This document shows, in pieces, positions 44,159-53,250 of a stretch of 64,000 bases of DNA (the first letter of the stretch is position 1; every line of letters begins with the position of its first letter). Both the position numbers and the translations under genes were made by a program. The notes beneath the pieces were generated by a model that saw only the letters and a program-made list of their open reading frames with translations, did no database searches and was not told where the DNA came from. Source of the stretch: Chryseobacterium gilvum (lineage in GTDB: Bacteria > Bacteroidota > Bacteroidia > Flavobacteriales > Weeksellaceae); contig NZ_JAOTEN010000002.1 in NCBI RefSeq assembly GCF_025628965.1, positions 248,001-312,000 of the forward strand, read 5' to 3'.

Positions 44159-44788
44159 TTGAAATCATTGTTTCTATATATTTTCTGTCTCCTTTCATCC
44201 CTTTGTTTTTCACAGCAGGCAGAAGAATTCAGGCAGGTTAAAAACTATTACAACCAGCATCGCGGAATGCTGAATCATGAGTTTAAGAAAAAATTTGATG
44301 CTGAAAAAGATATGCTTGCCAAAGCCTCCATCAAGCAGGATTTTTTGTTTTTCATGAAAAAGATGGACAGTATTGAAAATGCCGCTTTCGTGGAAGCTTT
44401 ACTGAAAGTAAAAAATGTTGAAGATGTCAACAGACTGCATGCAGATAGCAAAACCGGCGTTTCAGATATAAGTTCTGAAATTTTCATTGATATTGATAAA
44501 ACAGCTGATTATCCCGGTGGTATGAATGCATTGCGGCAGGAAGTGGCAAAAATTTTCTATACCGAAGCGGTGTACTCTGAGACCAACCCCGTAAAAACCA
44601 ATCTTGCCTTTGTGATAGAAAAAGACGGCAGCCTTACCCATGTAAAAGCGGAAGGCGATAATTTCACCTTTAACAGACAGGCGGAAATTGCACTGTACTC
44701 CGTTTCAAAAAAATTTGTTCCCGCAATGATCAACGGTAATCCGGTACGGTATCTTTTCAGATTGCCTTTGACATTAAATATAGACTAA
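44159..44788 (+). CDS. secreted protein with TonB C-terminal-like domain
   Basis: A 209-residue protein from a TTG start, with a signal peptide (KSLFLYIFCLLSSLCFSQQ). The last 90 residues look like a TonB C-terminal fold: PGGMNALRQEVAKIFYTEA, then NLAFVIEKDGSLTHVKAEG, and KKFVPAMINGNPVRYLFRLPLTLNI. There is no membrane anchor, so it is not a classic TonB. It is immediately followed by tadA with no gap. A -7-like TACATTTA lies at 44135-44142 but without the WYL element. Confidence 0.7.
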   Translation: MKSLFLYIFCLLSSLCFSQQAEEFRQVKNYYNQHRGMLNHEFKKKFDAEKDMLAKASIKQDFLFFMKKMDSIENAAFVEALLKVKNVEDVNRLHADSKTGVSDISSEIFIDIDKTADYPGGMNALRQEVAKIFYTEAVYSETNPVKTNLAFVIEKDGSLTHVKAEGDNFTFNRQAEIALYSVSKKFVPAMINGNPVRYLFRLPLTLNID

Positions 44789-45220
44789 ATGTTTACCCAC
44801 GAATATTTTATGAAAATGGCTTTGCAGGAAGCCGAAACAGCATTGGAAAAAGATGAGGTTCCCATTGGCTGTGTCATTGTTTCCAATGACCGCGTGATTG
44901 CGAGAGCGCACAATCTTACCGAAACATTAAACGATGTTACCGCTCATGCGGAAATGCAGGCCATCACTTCCGCTGCCAATTTTCTTGGCGGAAAGTATCT
45001 GCAAAACTGTACTTTGTATGTTACTGTAGAACCTTGTGTGATGTGTTCCGGCGCACTTTCATGGTCACAGATCTCCAAAGTGGTGATCGGAGCCAGAGAT
45101 GAGCAGCGGGGATTCATCAATAAAAACCTTACCATGCATCCCAAAACAGAAATCATCACCGGAATAATGGAAAATGAATGCTCTGCTATCGTGAAAGCTT
45201 TTTTTAAATCAAAAAGATAA
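44789..45220 (+). CDS. tadA: tRNA-specific adenosine deaminase
   Basis: A 143-residue zinc deaminase that converts A34 to inosine in tRNA-Arg(ACG). The catalytic HAE is in VTAHAEMQAI and the zinc Cys pair in VEPCVMCSGAL. The length is usual. Its ATG follows the upstream stop directly, so the two genes share a transcript. Confidence 0.95.
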   Translation: MFTHEYFMKMALQEAETALEKDEVPIGCVIVSNDRVIARAHNLTETLNDVTAHAEMQAITSAANFLGGKYLQNCTLYVTVEPCVMCSGALSWSQISKVVIGARDEQRGFINKNLTMHPKTEIITGIMENECSAIVKAFFKSKR

Positions 45221-45267
45221 ATTCACCTTGATATTAAATCAAAGTAAGCAATTCATTTTTACATAAC

Positions 45268-46026
45268 TTAAAGATTCTTTCCCAAAAAATACAGTCCTTT
45301 TAAGGTATGAAGGCGGTCTGCAATGTGTATTTTATCGGTAAGCGGTTTGTAGACATGAGAAACTCCGCCGGTGGCGATTACAAAACAATCATCATTGACC
45401 TCATCATTAATGCGGTCGATAAAACCCTCTACCATTCCTAAAAAACCATACACCATCCCACTCTGCATACAGGTAACCGTATCTAAGCCCAGAACAGATT
45501 TCGGCTTTACCAGCTCAATTTCAGGAAGCTGTGCGGTCTGGCTGATAAGAGAATTCAATGAGGTTACAATTCCCGGGGCGATAATAACACCCAATGTTTC
45601 GCCGGTTTCCGTTACGCAGCTTGCCGTAAGCGCAGTCCCAAAATCTATTACAATTTTTTTTCTGTCGGGATACAGATTGTGTGCCGCCACCAAATTGGCA
45701 TAAATATCGGTTCCCATCTGCTTAGATTTCGCTTCCACTTCAGAAAGGGTGTTTCTGTCTACAATAACGGGAGCAATTCCATGAATTTTCCTGATCGACG
45801 AACTGATCACCTTTGTTAACTGAGGTACTACAGAACCAATGATAATTTTAGAAATGTCTGCCGGTTCTATTTTATAGGTCTGATACAGCATCAGAATCTG
45901 TGCATACAGTTCATCGGTGGTGCGGTATGGTTTTGTATTTACCACCCAAGAAATATCACAGTTGTCTTCATCAAAAAGTCCAAACCTGATATTGCTGTTC
46001 CCTACATTAATGACGATGGAATTCAT
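45268..46026 (-). CDS. coaX: type III pantothenate kinase
   Basis: The 252-residue ASKHA-fold kinase catalyses the first step of CoA synthesis. The P-loop-like start NSIVINVGNSNIRFGLFD, the pantothenate region QMGTDIYANLVAAHNLYP, and IDFGTALTASCVTETGE plus the second phosphate region FVIATGGVSHVY are typical. It directly abuts the XRE gene on the same strand, so the regulator and coaX are co-transcribed. Confidence 0.95.
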   Translation of the reverse strand: MNSIVINVGNSNIRFGLFDEDNCDISWVVNTKPYRTTDELYAQILMLYQTYKIEPADISKIIIGSVVPQLTKVISSSIRKIHGIAPVIVDRNTLSEVEAKSKQMGTDIYANLVAAHNLYPDRKKIVIDFGTALTASCVTETGETLGVIIAPGIVTSLNSLISQTAQLPEIELVKPKSVLGLDTVTCMQSGMVYGFLGMVEGFIDRINDEVNDDCFVIATGGVSHVYKPLTDKIHIADRLHTLKGLYFLGKNL

Positions 46027-46392
46027 TTATTTGTTTTTCAATTGTTCGATTTCTTCTTTTAAATCTTTGATCTGTTGCTCGTAAACGTCGATTAATTTTT
46101 TTGAAACCTCAGAATATTCATTAAATATATTATCATTAAAGCCTTGAAATCCATGAGCACTGTCTTTATTTTCTTGGTTAAAATTTTTTTGAGAATCTGT
46201 ATCTAAAAGTTCATTTAATGGCGTTTCCAAAATTCTGGAAATATCAACCAATCTTTCGACCGTAAGCTTTGTTTCGCCCGTCTCTATTTTTCGATATGCG
46301 GACGTGCTTAAATCCAGATCATGAGCCATATTTTCATAAGAAAAGCCTTTTCTGCTGCGGATTTCCGCGATCTTCTTGATAATTTTTTCCAT
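46027..46392 (-). CDS. XRE-family regulator
   Basis: A 121-residue protein with an N-terminal helix-turn-helix (KGFSYENMAHDLDLSTSAYRKIETGETKLTVERL, about 15-50) and a C-terminal coiled coil (DVYEQQIKDLKEEIEQLKNK). It ends right at the start codon of coaX. It is divergent from the toxin-like lipoprotein gene with about 100 nt between start codons, so it might regulate both; no operator was identified. Confidence 0.83.
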   Translation of the reverse strand: MEKIIKKIAEIRSRKGFSYENMAHDLDLSTSAYRKIETGETKLTVERLVDISRILETPLNELLDTDSQKNFNQENKDSAHGFQGFNDNIFNEYSEVSKKLIDVYEQQIKDLKEEIEQLKNK

Positions 46393-46494
46393 AATAGTAA
46401 AAATAATTTTCGTAAAAGTAATAATTTTTCCGAGAAAGTATATTGTGAGTTGATTAAAATATTCTATTCTTGCATAAAATTATTAAATCAACAA

Positions 46495-48120
46495 ATGATG
46501 AGAAAAATTAATTCCTTGATGCTGATTGCATTGGCATTATTCCTTTGGAGCTGCAGAACCGAAGTAGAGACAGAGAGTCTTTCCAACTCACATACCCGCA
46601 ACAAAAACTCTTCAAAAATACAATTTCAGCAGTTTCAAAAAGAAACCAATATTAAGGATTTTAAAAATTTTCTGGATATTGCTTCTGAAAAAAAGAAAAA
46701 TGCAGCGAATAAAAACACTGATCTATTATTAGCTTTTAAAATAGATACTGAAAATATTAACAGGCTGACTTTTAATGATTGTCAAACCTATACTTTCCGA
46801 GCTTACAACATTTTTGAAAGTCCTGAAAATATTTATAATGTTTTATATTACAAAGGAAAAACAAAATGGGAATTTGGCCTTTTTAAGATCGTAAGAAACT
46901 CACAGAACAAAACAGAGAAAATAATACCTATTTATGATTCTTCTGTTGGTGAGCTTTCGGTTGCTGAGAATTCTGTTTTAGGAAAAACATCTTGCATGAT
47001 GGACGTTTATTTCACAGAATTTCACTGTACTTGTCCTCCAAGTTGGGGATCATGTGATTTGTGTAGCGAATGCGTCTCAGAATCTCATTCATACGTATTC
47101 ACTGATTGCGGAGGAGACGGAGCCGGAAATCCTATTTTCAATAGTGGATCTTCGGGACTTCCTATTATTTATCCGGGTACAGTACACGATACTAATAATC
47201 CTCCGGCATATACTCCAATTCCTCAAAACCCAAGTCCTTATTATTTCGATCCAAATATTCCGCCTACTATTGATGATGGATACGTAAGAGCGGTAAGGTC
47301 CGACAACTTTTGGTCTCAGCTAGATGCTAATGCAAAAAACTGGGCACAATATAATCCGGGAATGTATAATGCTTTATTGGAAAACTATCTTAATAAATAT
47401 ACAATTCCTAATAATAGTAATAATTTACAATTTCATAATTGGGCAATTTCTTTTCTGAATGAAAATCCTGATGCTTGGGAACAATTTGAAAATTGGTATT
47501 TAATGCCCTCTGAAGGAAAAGATGGAGATTATGATGCTGCCTATTGGGACAATCCTAATTTAACATTTCCTCCACAAAATTTACCCAATTGGACAAATTT
47601 TGAAGCAGCCTATCCTAAACATAAAAATTCACCATATGACACTCCTGATAAAATGTATTCATCAGTTGGGGGAATGCCATATTCTATTTACTTATCATCA
47701 GGAAATGAAAATACATGTGCTTTAAGAATATCTAAAGCTTTAAATTATTCTGGTGTAACAATTCCAAACATACCTAATAAGACTTTTAAAGGTAATGATA
47801 ATAAATACTATTTCCTTTCTGCAAAAAATTTATTAGCTTGGATGAAGAAAACCTTTGGGACTCCTTCTGGAAATAATTATTTAACAGGAAGTCAGGGTGG
47901 AACTAATGGTCAAAACTTTCCAACTTTATTAGCAAATATAAAAGGAATTTATATTATGATTCCAAATGTTTCCGGCGGTTGTGAAACAGCAACTACACCT
48001 GCAACAGGCTTTTGTGCATCTGGACATGCAGATATGATTTCTGGTGGCATGTGTGATGGTGGATGCTATTTTGGTGCCACAGGAGGTGTTAAAGAAATTT
48101 TTGTATGGAATTTACCTTAA
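46495..48120 (+). CDS. lipoprotein with C-terminal Tae4-like amidase (toxin) domain
   Basis: The ATG at 46495 gives MMRKINSLMLIALALFLWSC, a lipoprotein signal; a longer in-frame reading enters the divergent gene. The 541-residue protein has an N-terminal domain, a Cys-rich patch (CTCPPSWGSCDLCSEC), a Pro-rich linker and a middle helical domain. The C-terminal domain matches T6SS amidase effector Tae4: C408 in ENTCALRISKALNYSGV, H511 and D513 in SGHADMISG. Such enzymes cut the peptidoglycan stem. No T6SS genes are here. The region is lower in GC than its surroundings. Confidence 0.75.
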   Translation: MMRKINSLMLIALALFLWSCRTEVETESLSNSHTRNKNSSKIQFQQFQKETNIKDFKNFLDIASEKKKNAANKNTDLLLAFKIDTENINRLTFNDCQTYTFRAYNIFESPENIYNVLYYKGKTKWEFGLFKIVRNSQNKTEKIIPIYDSSVGELSVAENSVLGKTSCMMDVYFTEFHCTCPPSWGSCDLCSECVSESHSYVFTDCGGDGAGNPIFNSGSSGLPIIYPGTVHDTNNPPAYTPIPQNPSPYYFDPNIPPTIDDGYVRAVRSDNFWSQLDANAKNWAQYNPGMYNALLENYLNKYTIPNNSNNLQFHNWAISFLNENPDAWEQFENWYLMPSEGKDGDYDAAYWDNPNLTFPPQNLPNWTNFEAAYPKHKNSPYDTPDKMYSSVGGMPYSIYLSSGNENTCALRISKALNYSGVTIPNIPNKTFKGNDNKYYFLSAKNLLAWMKKTFGTPSGNNYLTGSQGGTNGQNFPTLLANIKGIYIMIPNVSGGCETATTPATGFCASGHADMISGGMCDGGCYFGATGGVKEIFVWNLP

Positions 48121-48129
48121 TTTTATAAT

Positions 48130-48567
48130 ATGAAAAAATACATTTTAATTTTATTGGCATTGAGTGGAATTATTTCATGCTCATCAATTAATAAAAGGAA
48201 TAATAACTGGAAGCAAGATTTTAAGGATCGAACTCTTTATAAGTGTCTAATTGCTGGATATAATGACAAAAATATTACTAAAGGAATATTTAAAATAGAT
48301 AAATCTTTATATAATCCTATTGCAACCACTATTTTTGATGAAAAAATTGACAGTATTTTACTTCCTATCAATCAAAAAATGAGAAATGATTCTTTAAACT
48401 CATTAAATAAAATATCAGAAGCTAAAGCAGGAAAGCAAGTGTTTAACACTTGTTTAAAATTATATAAAAGTTCAGCTTTGGATAGAGAAGTTGAGATAGA
48501 ATCTAATAAATGGAAGAAAATAAAAAATATTGATTCATTATTAGAAGCAAAAAATCCCGCGTTTTAA
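48130..48567 (+). CDS. Tai4-like immunity lipoprotein (candidate)
   Basis: A 145-residue lipoprotein with the signal MKKYILILLALSGIISCSS. The rest is helical and includes LYKCLIAGYNDKN and KQVFNTCLKLYKS, a two-Cys pattern that resembles T6SS amidase immunity protein Tai4. It begins 9 nt after the toxin-like gene, the usual place for an immunity gene, and is also exported, where a periplasmic amidase would act. AT-rich like its neighbour. The Tai4 call is by pattern only. Confidence 0.6.
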   Translation: MKKYILILLALSGIISCSSINKRNNNWKQDFKDRTLYKCLIAGYNDKNITKGIFKIDKSLYNPIATTIFDEKIDSILLPINQKMRNDSLNSLNKISEAKAGKQVFNTCLKLYKSSALDREVEIESNKWKKIKNIDSLLEAKNPAF

Positions 48568-48621
48568 AAATTTAAATAATACATCAGTAATTTCAGTTAC
48601 TGATATTCTATATACTTTCAT

Positions 48622-49007
48622 ATGACTAAAAAAATTTATTTACTTCTCTTATTGATAAGCATAATAAGTATTAAAGCACAAGCTACATATTCTTTTGATT
48701 ACAGTTTAGAATTTGGAAGCTATAGCTCATCAAATACAAAAAAAGAAATTTCTTCTACAAAATATATTCTCAATTCTAAAGAAAATAAATATTATATTTA
48801 TTTATATGATGGTAAAAAAGATACTCTACGAGATAATGATAAAATATTATCCGAACTTTTAATTATTCCAAGGAATCGAATAAAAGTTTTTTTGATTTCA
48901 TCTCTCACGAAAATTTCCAATCTGTAGACGAGATATACATTGATCATATTCTTGTAGAAAAACTGAGTGATAATAATAAAAAACCGCAGAAAACCTGCGG
49001 TTTTTAA
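48622..49007 (+). pseudogene. secreted protein gene with -1 frameshift at a T7 run
   Basis: Reads from ATG 48622 with a signal peptide (KIYLLLLLISIISIKAQ) and stops after 101 codons at 48927. At the T-run 48887-48893 a -1 shift opens a good continuation (SFFDFISHENFQSVDEIYIDHILVEKL, shown in part) to a stop at 49005-49007 inside the terminator. The site reads T TTT TTG, which can be slippery. So it is either a broken gene, a programmed frameshift or a sequencing error. It might be a second immunity gene. Confidence 0.55.
48979..49005. terminator. bidirectional terminator
   Basis: Perfect 11-bp stem AAAAACCGCAG / CTGCGGTTTTT with a 5-nt loop between the toxin-region genes and the converging M1 peptidase gene. 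Confidence 0.87.
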
Positions 49008-49020
49008 TCTATTTCTTTTA

Positions 49021-50865
49021 TTATTTCACTTCCACCACATTATCCGCCAGATTCACATCCGCCATACGCTGACTAAAATCGATTCCCAAAACACTCAACT
49101 GAGATTTGGTGTAAGGAATTGTAAAGGTGTATTCTTTCTGCGTCCACGGCCAATAATTTAATGTTTTAAAATCACCAAAAGCATCAATTTTTTTCCAGGT
49201 GTGCGTCATATTCATCGGGATTTGATAAGTTACAATCTTTTTATCGGCAGTCATCACACTGAAATCAATGGGCATCGGAACCTGGCTGTTATTCACCAAA
49301 GTAATGGTGGTAGATTTTGCGTCGTATTGTACATTTTTAATTCCGTAATCGATGGTTTTTGTCGTGTTGATCCAGTAATGATGGAACCACTTCAGATCCA
49401 TTCCCGAAACTTTCTGGGCAATATGAAGAAAATCCCTGTCCGTAGGATGCTTCATGCTCCACTGTGCAAAGTATTCTTTCATGATCTTGGCCAGGTTTTC
49501 TTCGCCTACGATGTATCCCAACTGTACTAAATACAACTCCCCTTTTACATAGCTTGCAAAGCTGTATGCCGTACCGTTATCATGATGGTCTCCCAACCAC
49601 ACTGCGGGCTCTTCAATTCCTCTTTTAACGAAATTCCTGTATCCATCCAGACTTCCCACAAACGGATTGGCAACCGGATCTTTCGGCGGGAAAAGCTGAT
49701 TCATCACTGTGCTTTCCGCATAGCTTGTAAAGCCCTCATCCATCCACGGACGGAGCGGCTCATTGGTTGCCAACATCTGTTGATACCACGAATGAGAACC
49801 TTCATGCACCATCAGTCCCATTAAACTTTCAATATCTCCGGATTCCCCTAAAATCATGGTACACATTCCGTATTCCATTCCGCCGTCACCACCCTGGATA
49901 AAAGCGTAGGAAGGATAAGCATATTTCCCGAAACGGGAATTCATAATCTGGTAATATTTGGTAATATAAGGCTGCGCCTGTTCCCAGACTTTTGTTTTAT
50001 CATTATTTTGATAGACCAGGAAAACTTTCGGCCCTTCAGGAACGTCAAAGCTTTTTACGACATACTCTCTGTCGGCAGCCCAGGCAAAATCGAGCATGTT
50101 TTTAGCAGTCCATTTCCAGGTAGATTTTTTATTTTTATCTGCATTAATTTTTGTATTGGCATCATACCCTTTCACTTCTGATGGGTTTTCAAGAATCCCT
50201 CCTGCTCCGATTACATAATCTTTATTGATTTTAATGGTCACATCAAAATCTGAAAACGGCGCATGAAATTCTCTTCCTACATAATCGAACGTTGCCCATC
50301 CGTCATAATCATATTCTGCAATTTTAGGATACCATTGCGACATGGTCATATCTACCCCTTCACGGTTGTTTCTCCCGCTTCTTCTGATTTGCTGAGGAAT
50401 TACCGCATCCCAATCCATCGTGAATGTAGTTGTGGAATTCGGCTTAATCGGTTCACTCAGATAAACTTTCATCACGGTTTCCTGAATTTCAAATTTCAGT
50501 TCTTTGCCATTTTGCTTAATCCAATGAATATTCTGCGCGCCTTCCTGATCTTTCGGAATGGAAGCCAGTCTTGAAATACCGTCTTTCTGCAATCTTGAAT
50601 CCCCGTTCTTTCCCTGACCGGCCACTCGCTGATCCATCATGGAATTGGGTTTAAAAGCATTCCAATACAGATGAAAATATACTACATTAAGCTCATCCGG
50701 TGAATTGTTGGTATACTGTAACGTCTGATTTCCCTGATACGTAAATTTTTCTGCGTTTACATCAATATTCATGGTGTACTTTGCAGCCTGCTGATAATAA
50801 GCATTCTGCTGCGCTTGAAATTGAGAAATGATCAACGCAAATAGGATCGCAACCGATTTTTTCAT
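49021..50865 (-). CDS. M1 family metallopeptidase
   Basis: A 614-residue secreted aminopeptidase-like protein with a signal peptide (KKSVAILFALIISQFQAQ). An N-terminal beta-sheet domain is followed by a thermolysin-like domain with the zinc motif HEGSHSWYQQ and the third ligand in WMDEGFTSYAE. The GxMEN-type substrate motif appears as GGMEYGMCTMIL. It lacks the ERAP-like C-terminal helical domain of PepN, as usual for Bacteroidota secreted M1 members. It probably works in the periplasm on peptides. Confidence 0.9.
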   Translation of the reverse strand: MKKSVAILFALIISQFQAQQNAYYQQAAKYTMNIDVNAEKFTYQGNQTLQYTNNSPDELNVVYFHLYWNAFKPNSMMDQRVAGQGKNGDSRLQKDGISRLASIPKDQEGAQNIHWIKQNGKELKFEIQETVMKVYLSEPIKPNSTTTFTMDWDAVIPQQIRRSGRNNREGVDMTMSQWYPKIAEYDYDGWATFDYVGREFHAPFSDFDVTIKINKDYVIGAGGILENPSEVKGYDANTKINADKNKKSTWKWTAKNMLDFAWAADREYVVKSFDVPEGPKVFLVYQNNDKTKVWEQAQPYITKYYQIMNSRFGKYAYPSYAFIQGGDGGMEYGMCTMILGESGDIESLMGLMVHEGSHSWYQQMLATNEPLRPWMDEGFTSYAESTVMNQLFPPKDPVANPFVGSLDGYRNFVKRGIEEPAVWLGDHHDNGTAYSFASYVKGELYLVQLGYIVGEENLAKIMKEYFAQWSMKHPTDRDFLHIAQKVSGMDLKWFHHYWINTTKTIDYGIKNVQYDAKSTTITLVNNSQVPMPIDFSVMTADKKIVTYQIPMNMTHTWKKIDAFGDFKTLNYWPWTQKEYTFTIPYTKSQLSVLGIDFSQRMADVNLADNVVEVK

Positions 50866-50964
50866 TTAAAATTTTATTTTTTTAAAGATAAGTAAATTTT
50901 GAAATAGGCTCAAGTATGAAGTTTTGACAGGTTTTTTAGATTGATTTAAATTTATGTTAATCAT

Positions 50965-51432
50965 TTACCCTATAAGCTTTTTAATCAAAGTAATCTGTCC
51001 TAAATGATAATAAGCATGCTCAATCATTCCGTCGATGTTTCTTTGATAAGTTCCGTATTTTTCATCAACAAAAACTTCAATCATTTTAGAATCAGGCATT
51101 TGCTCTAATAAGGCTGCAAACCTTTCAGCATCTTTAAACAATTGCTGTAACAATTTTTCCCACTCTTCCTGAGAATTTATAGGTGGAAGATCAAAGCTGA
51201 ACTGATCTTTAATTTCCAGATCACCGCCTTCAAAAACATTCAAAATCCCTGCAATATAATAATGAATATGAAACGTAAGTAAGGCAATGGTATTTAAAGA
51301 ATCAACTTTTGCAATCGCCTGTTCCAAGGTCACGTTTGTAAGCTGATCTTTAAAATTGGTATTGGCAATCCAGGTACCATCAAGTAATACCTCTCTGAAT
51401 CTTTTAGCTAATTGTACTGCTGAACTACTCAT
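50965..51432 (-). CDS. DinB-like (YfiT/DUF1572-type) four-helix protein
   Basis: A 155-residue helical-bundle protein with the metal-ligand His positions of the DinB/YfiT superfamily: TFHIHYYIAG in the middle and EHAYYHLGQITLIKKLI at the C-terminus. Members act as thiol-dependent metal enzymes; the substrate is unknown. This superfamily is unrelated to DNA polymerase IV. Confidence 0.8.
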   Translation of the reverse strand: MSSSAVQLAKRFREVLLDGTWIANTNFKDQLTNVTLEQAIAKVDSLNTIALLTFHIHYYIAGILNVFEGGDLEIKDQFSFDLPPINSQEEWEKLLQQLFKDAERFAALLEQMPDSKMIEVFVDEKYGTYQRNIDGMIEHAYYHLGQITLIKKLIG

Positions 51433-51496
51433 AGTTTAACGATTATTTTCTTGTTTATCTTGATTTTAGTTTGGCTAAAGCCCTATATAGAATATG

Positions 51497-51524
51497 ATAA
51501 GGGCGGGCTAAAGCCCGCCCTTAT
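51497..51524. repeat. GC-rich intergenic hairpin repeat
   Basis: A perfect 12-bp stem ATAAGGGCGGGC / GCCCGCCCTTAT with a TAAA loop; just upstream, GGCTAAAGCCC repeats the same theme. It stands out from the AT-rich background and resembles the GGGCTAAAGCCC-type intergenic repeats that I recall from flavobacterial genomes. It could also serve as a terminator. Confidence 0.68.
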
Positions 51525-51556
51525 TGATTCTTTTAAATTAAGTTTTTATACCCGTA

Positions 51557-53227
51557 TTATCTTCCGCCCTGTAAAATCTTTTCGATGATTTTTAAGGTGA
51601 TCAAATAAGTAGGTTTCACCCCGGTCAATCCTAAACCTCCCGAAGAAAGCGTGCTTCCTGTTTCCAACGGATTATCAGATGCGTAATACGCATAACAAAC
51701 AAAGAGATCCGGTGCGATATGATGTCTGATTTTAGAGGCAACCTGAATCGCTTTCTGATAATGGGCACCTTCCATTTCAAGCCCGATGGCTTTCCACGAA
51801 GTGTTCATAAAATAAGAAAGGATATCGCGGTTTTGCAGTGACGTTCCTAAAACGGTAATCATGGTTCCTTCAAAAGCCCTTAATTCATCATCATTAAAAT
51901 CTTCCAGTTTTAAGGCATTTTCGAAAGGATAATTATCGGCGGTCCCTTCAAAGATGTGAGAGGTTGGAATCATAATGTCGCCTTTTCCGCCGGCAAGAAT
52001 CCCTGCTTTTCCCATAATAGAAACCGATTTTACCTTCATCATGTAAACTTCACCTTTCTGCTCAAACGGCCTTAACAATTCATCCATTACTTCAAAAGCC
52101 TGCTCACCGAATGCGTAATCAAAAACCATAATCACATCATCTCCTGCAAACTGTACGTCGCCGAACGGGGTGTTTTTGAGATTAATTTTACTTAAATCGA
52201 TGATCTGCACATCAATATTACTTCCGCTTTTGTCGTCAATATAAATCAAACCTTCTTCCAAAGCATATTTTAGTACTTTATCACGAAGCTCCTTTTTGTT
52301 TGAAATCTCCTGATATAGTTTGTAATCTACCTCTTGGGTTTGTTTCTTTTTCAGTGCATCATTGGCATACAGCATATTTTTCACTGAATGCATATTCGCA
52401 GAAATGATATGAAGCGGACGCATATGAAGGTCGTTTTCAAATAAAACCTCTTTTACCTTATTGGCCCATTTTTCCCCAAAATAATGATGCCCTACTCTTT
52501 CTTTAAGAATGGCACTGAAATGTATTTCTCTCTCGCGGCTCTGTTTGGCATCTTCAAGGCTTGCTTTTCCCAGGTTATAAATGATTTTAAACAGACGGTC
52601 CGGGTTATGGTCGTCCCCGAAAGCATTATAGGCATTTAATGTTTCATCAAACGTTCTTCCTATTAAAGAAGAAAGATGAATCAATGCCACTTCTTTTTCT
52701 CTTCTGCTGAATTTCTTTTCGCCTTTTACGACCTCTTCAATGATTTTAAAAGCACGAGTCGGCTTCCAGTTTTCATCCTGAATGAAAGCCAGGTTCCTGA
52801 TTTTATCTGCCTCTATAAATAAGAAGGTTAAATGGGTAAGAATATCATAGATCTCTGAACGTCCTAAAAGAACTTCGATATTCATCTGATGTTCATCTAT
52901 TCTGTAGCAGTTTCTTCTTCTCTTTTTAGGAACAATAGGTTCAAAGCTTCCTTTATCAAATCCTTCATCAGAGGTTAAATGAATAAAGGCACATTCCTCA
53001 ATTCCTTCAGGCAACCGGTCTAAAACATACATCAAACCATCCAGTTCCAGTTTGCTGGGAACATTCATGGTACCGTAGATTTCAGGGTTAATGATTTTCA
53101 GCAAGCTTCTGATGCTTTCCCCGGAAACACCGCCCGGTTTGAAAAACCCTCTATAAAACAGGTGTCTCATAGAGATATATAATCTTTCAATGGCTTCGGT
53201 GGTTTCTCTTGCTCTGGAATTTGTCAT
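51557..53227 (-). CDS. DUF6909-like protein of unknown function
   Basis: The ATG at 53227 (MTNSRARETTEAIERLYISM) follows a minus-strand -7 box; a longer reading from 53245 would lie inside that promoter. The 556-residue cytoplasmic protein is conserved in Flavobacteriia as far as I recall. Its C-terminal third contains GLEMEGAHYQKAI, close to the active-site E-x-E-G of purine nucleoside phosphorylase and AMP nucleosidase, and ITVLGTSLQNRD earlier. A nucleoside-phosphorylase-like domain is therefore possible, but the activity is unknown. Confidence 0.68.
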   Translation of the reverse strand: MTNSRARETTEAIERLYISMRHLFYRGFFKPGGVSGESIRSLLKIINPEIYGTMNVPSKLELDGLMYVLDRLPEGIEECAFIHLTSDEGFDKGSFEPIVPKKRRRNCYRIDEHQMNIEVLLGRSEIYDILTHLTFLFIEADKIRNLAFIQDENWKPTRAFKIIEEVVKGEKKFSRREKEVALIHLSSLIGRTFDETLNAYNAFGDDHNPDRLFKIIYNLGKASLEDAKQSREREIHFSAILKERVGHHYFGEKWANKVKEVLFENDLHMRPLHIISANMHSVKNMLYANDALKKKQTQEVDYKLYQEISNKKELRDKVLKYALEEGLIYIDDKSGSNIDVQIIDLSKINLKNTPFGDVQFAGDDVIMVFDYAFGEQAFEVMDELLRPFEQKGEVYMMKVKSVSIMGKAGILAGGKGDIMIPTSHIFEGTADNYPFENALKLEDFNDDELRAFEGTMITVLGTSLQNRDILSYFMNTSWKAIGLEMEGAHYQKAIQVASKIRHHIAPDLFVCYAYYASDNPLETGSTLSSGGLGLTGVKPTYLITLKIIEKILQGGR

Positions 53228-53242
53228 ACAATAAATTTCACG

Positions 53243-53250
53243 CAAATATA
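53243..53250 (-). promoter_or_regulatory. -7 promoter box for the DUF6909-like gene
   Basis: TATATTTG on the minus strand, a full TAnnTTTG match, about 15 nt before the ATG at 53227. Confidence 0.6.

Noticed and set aside
46495..48567. A type VI secretion locus, because of the Tae4/Tai4-like pair
   Set aside because: No Tss, Hcp or VgrG-like gene is in the window, and the toxin-like protein has a lipoprotein signal instead.
49350..49375. TTTTTGTCGTG inside the M1 peptidase gene, similar to the right half of the WYL element
   Set aside because: It lies in coding sequence, has no left half and no -7 box 27 bp from the aligned start.
50965..51432. Second DNA polymerase IV, from the name DinB-like
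   Set aside because: This is the DinB/YfiT four-helix superfamily, unrelated to the Y-family polymerase at 36115.
52220..52245. CTTTTGTCGTCAATATA inside the DUF6909-like gene, another partial WYL element
   Set aside because: Coding, with no CGWCA left half at the right spacing.
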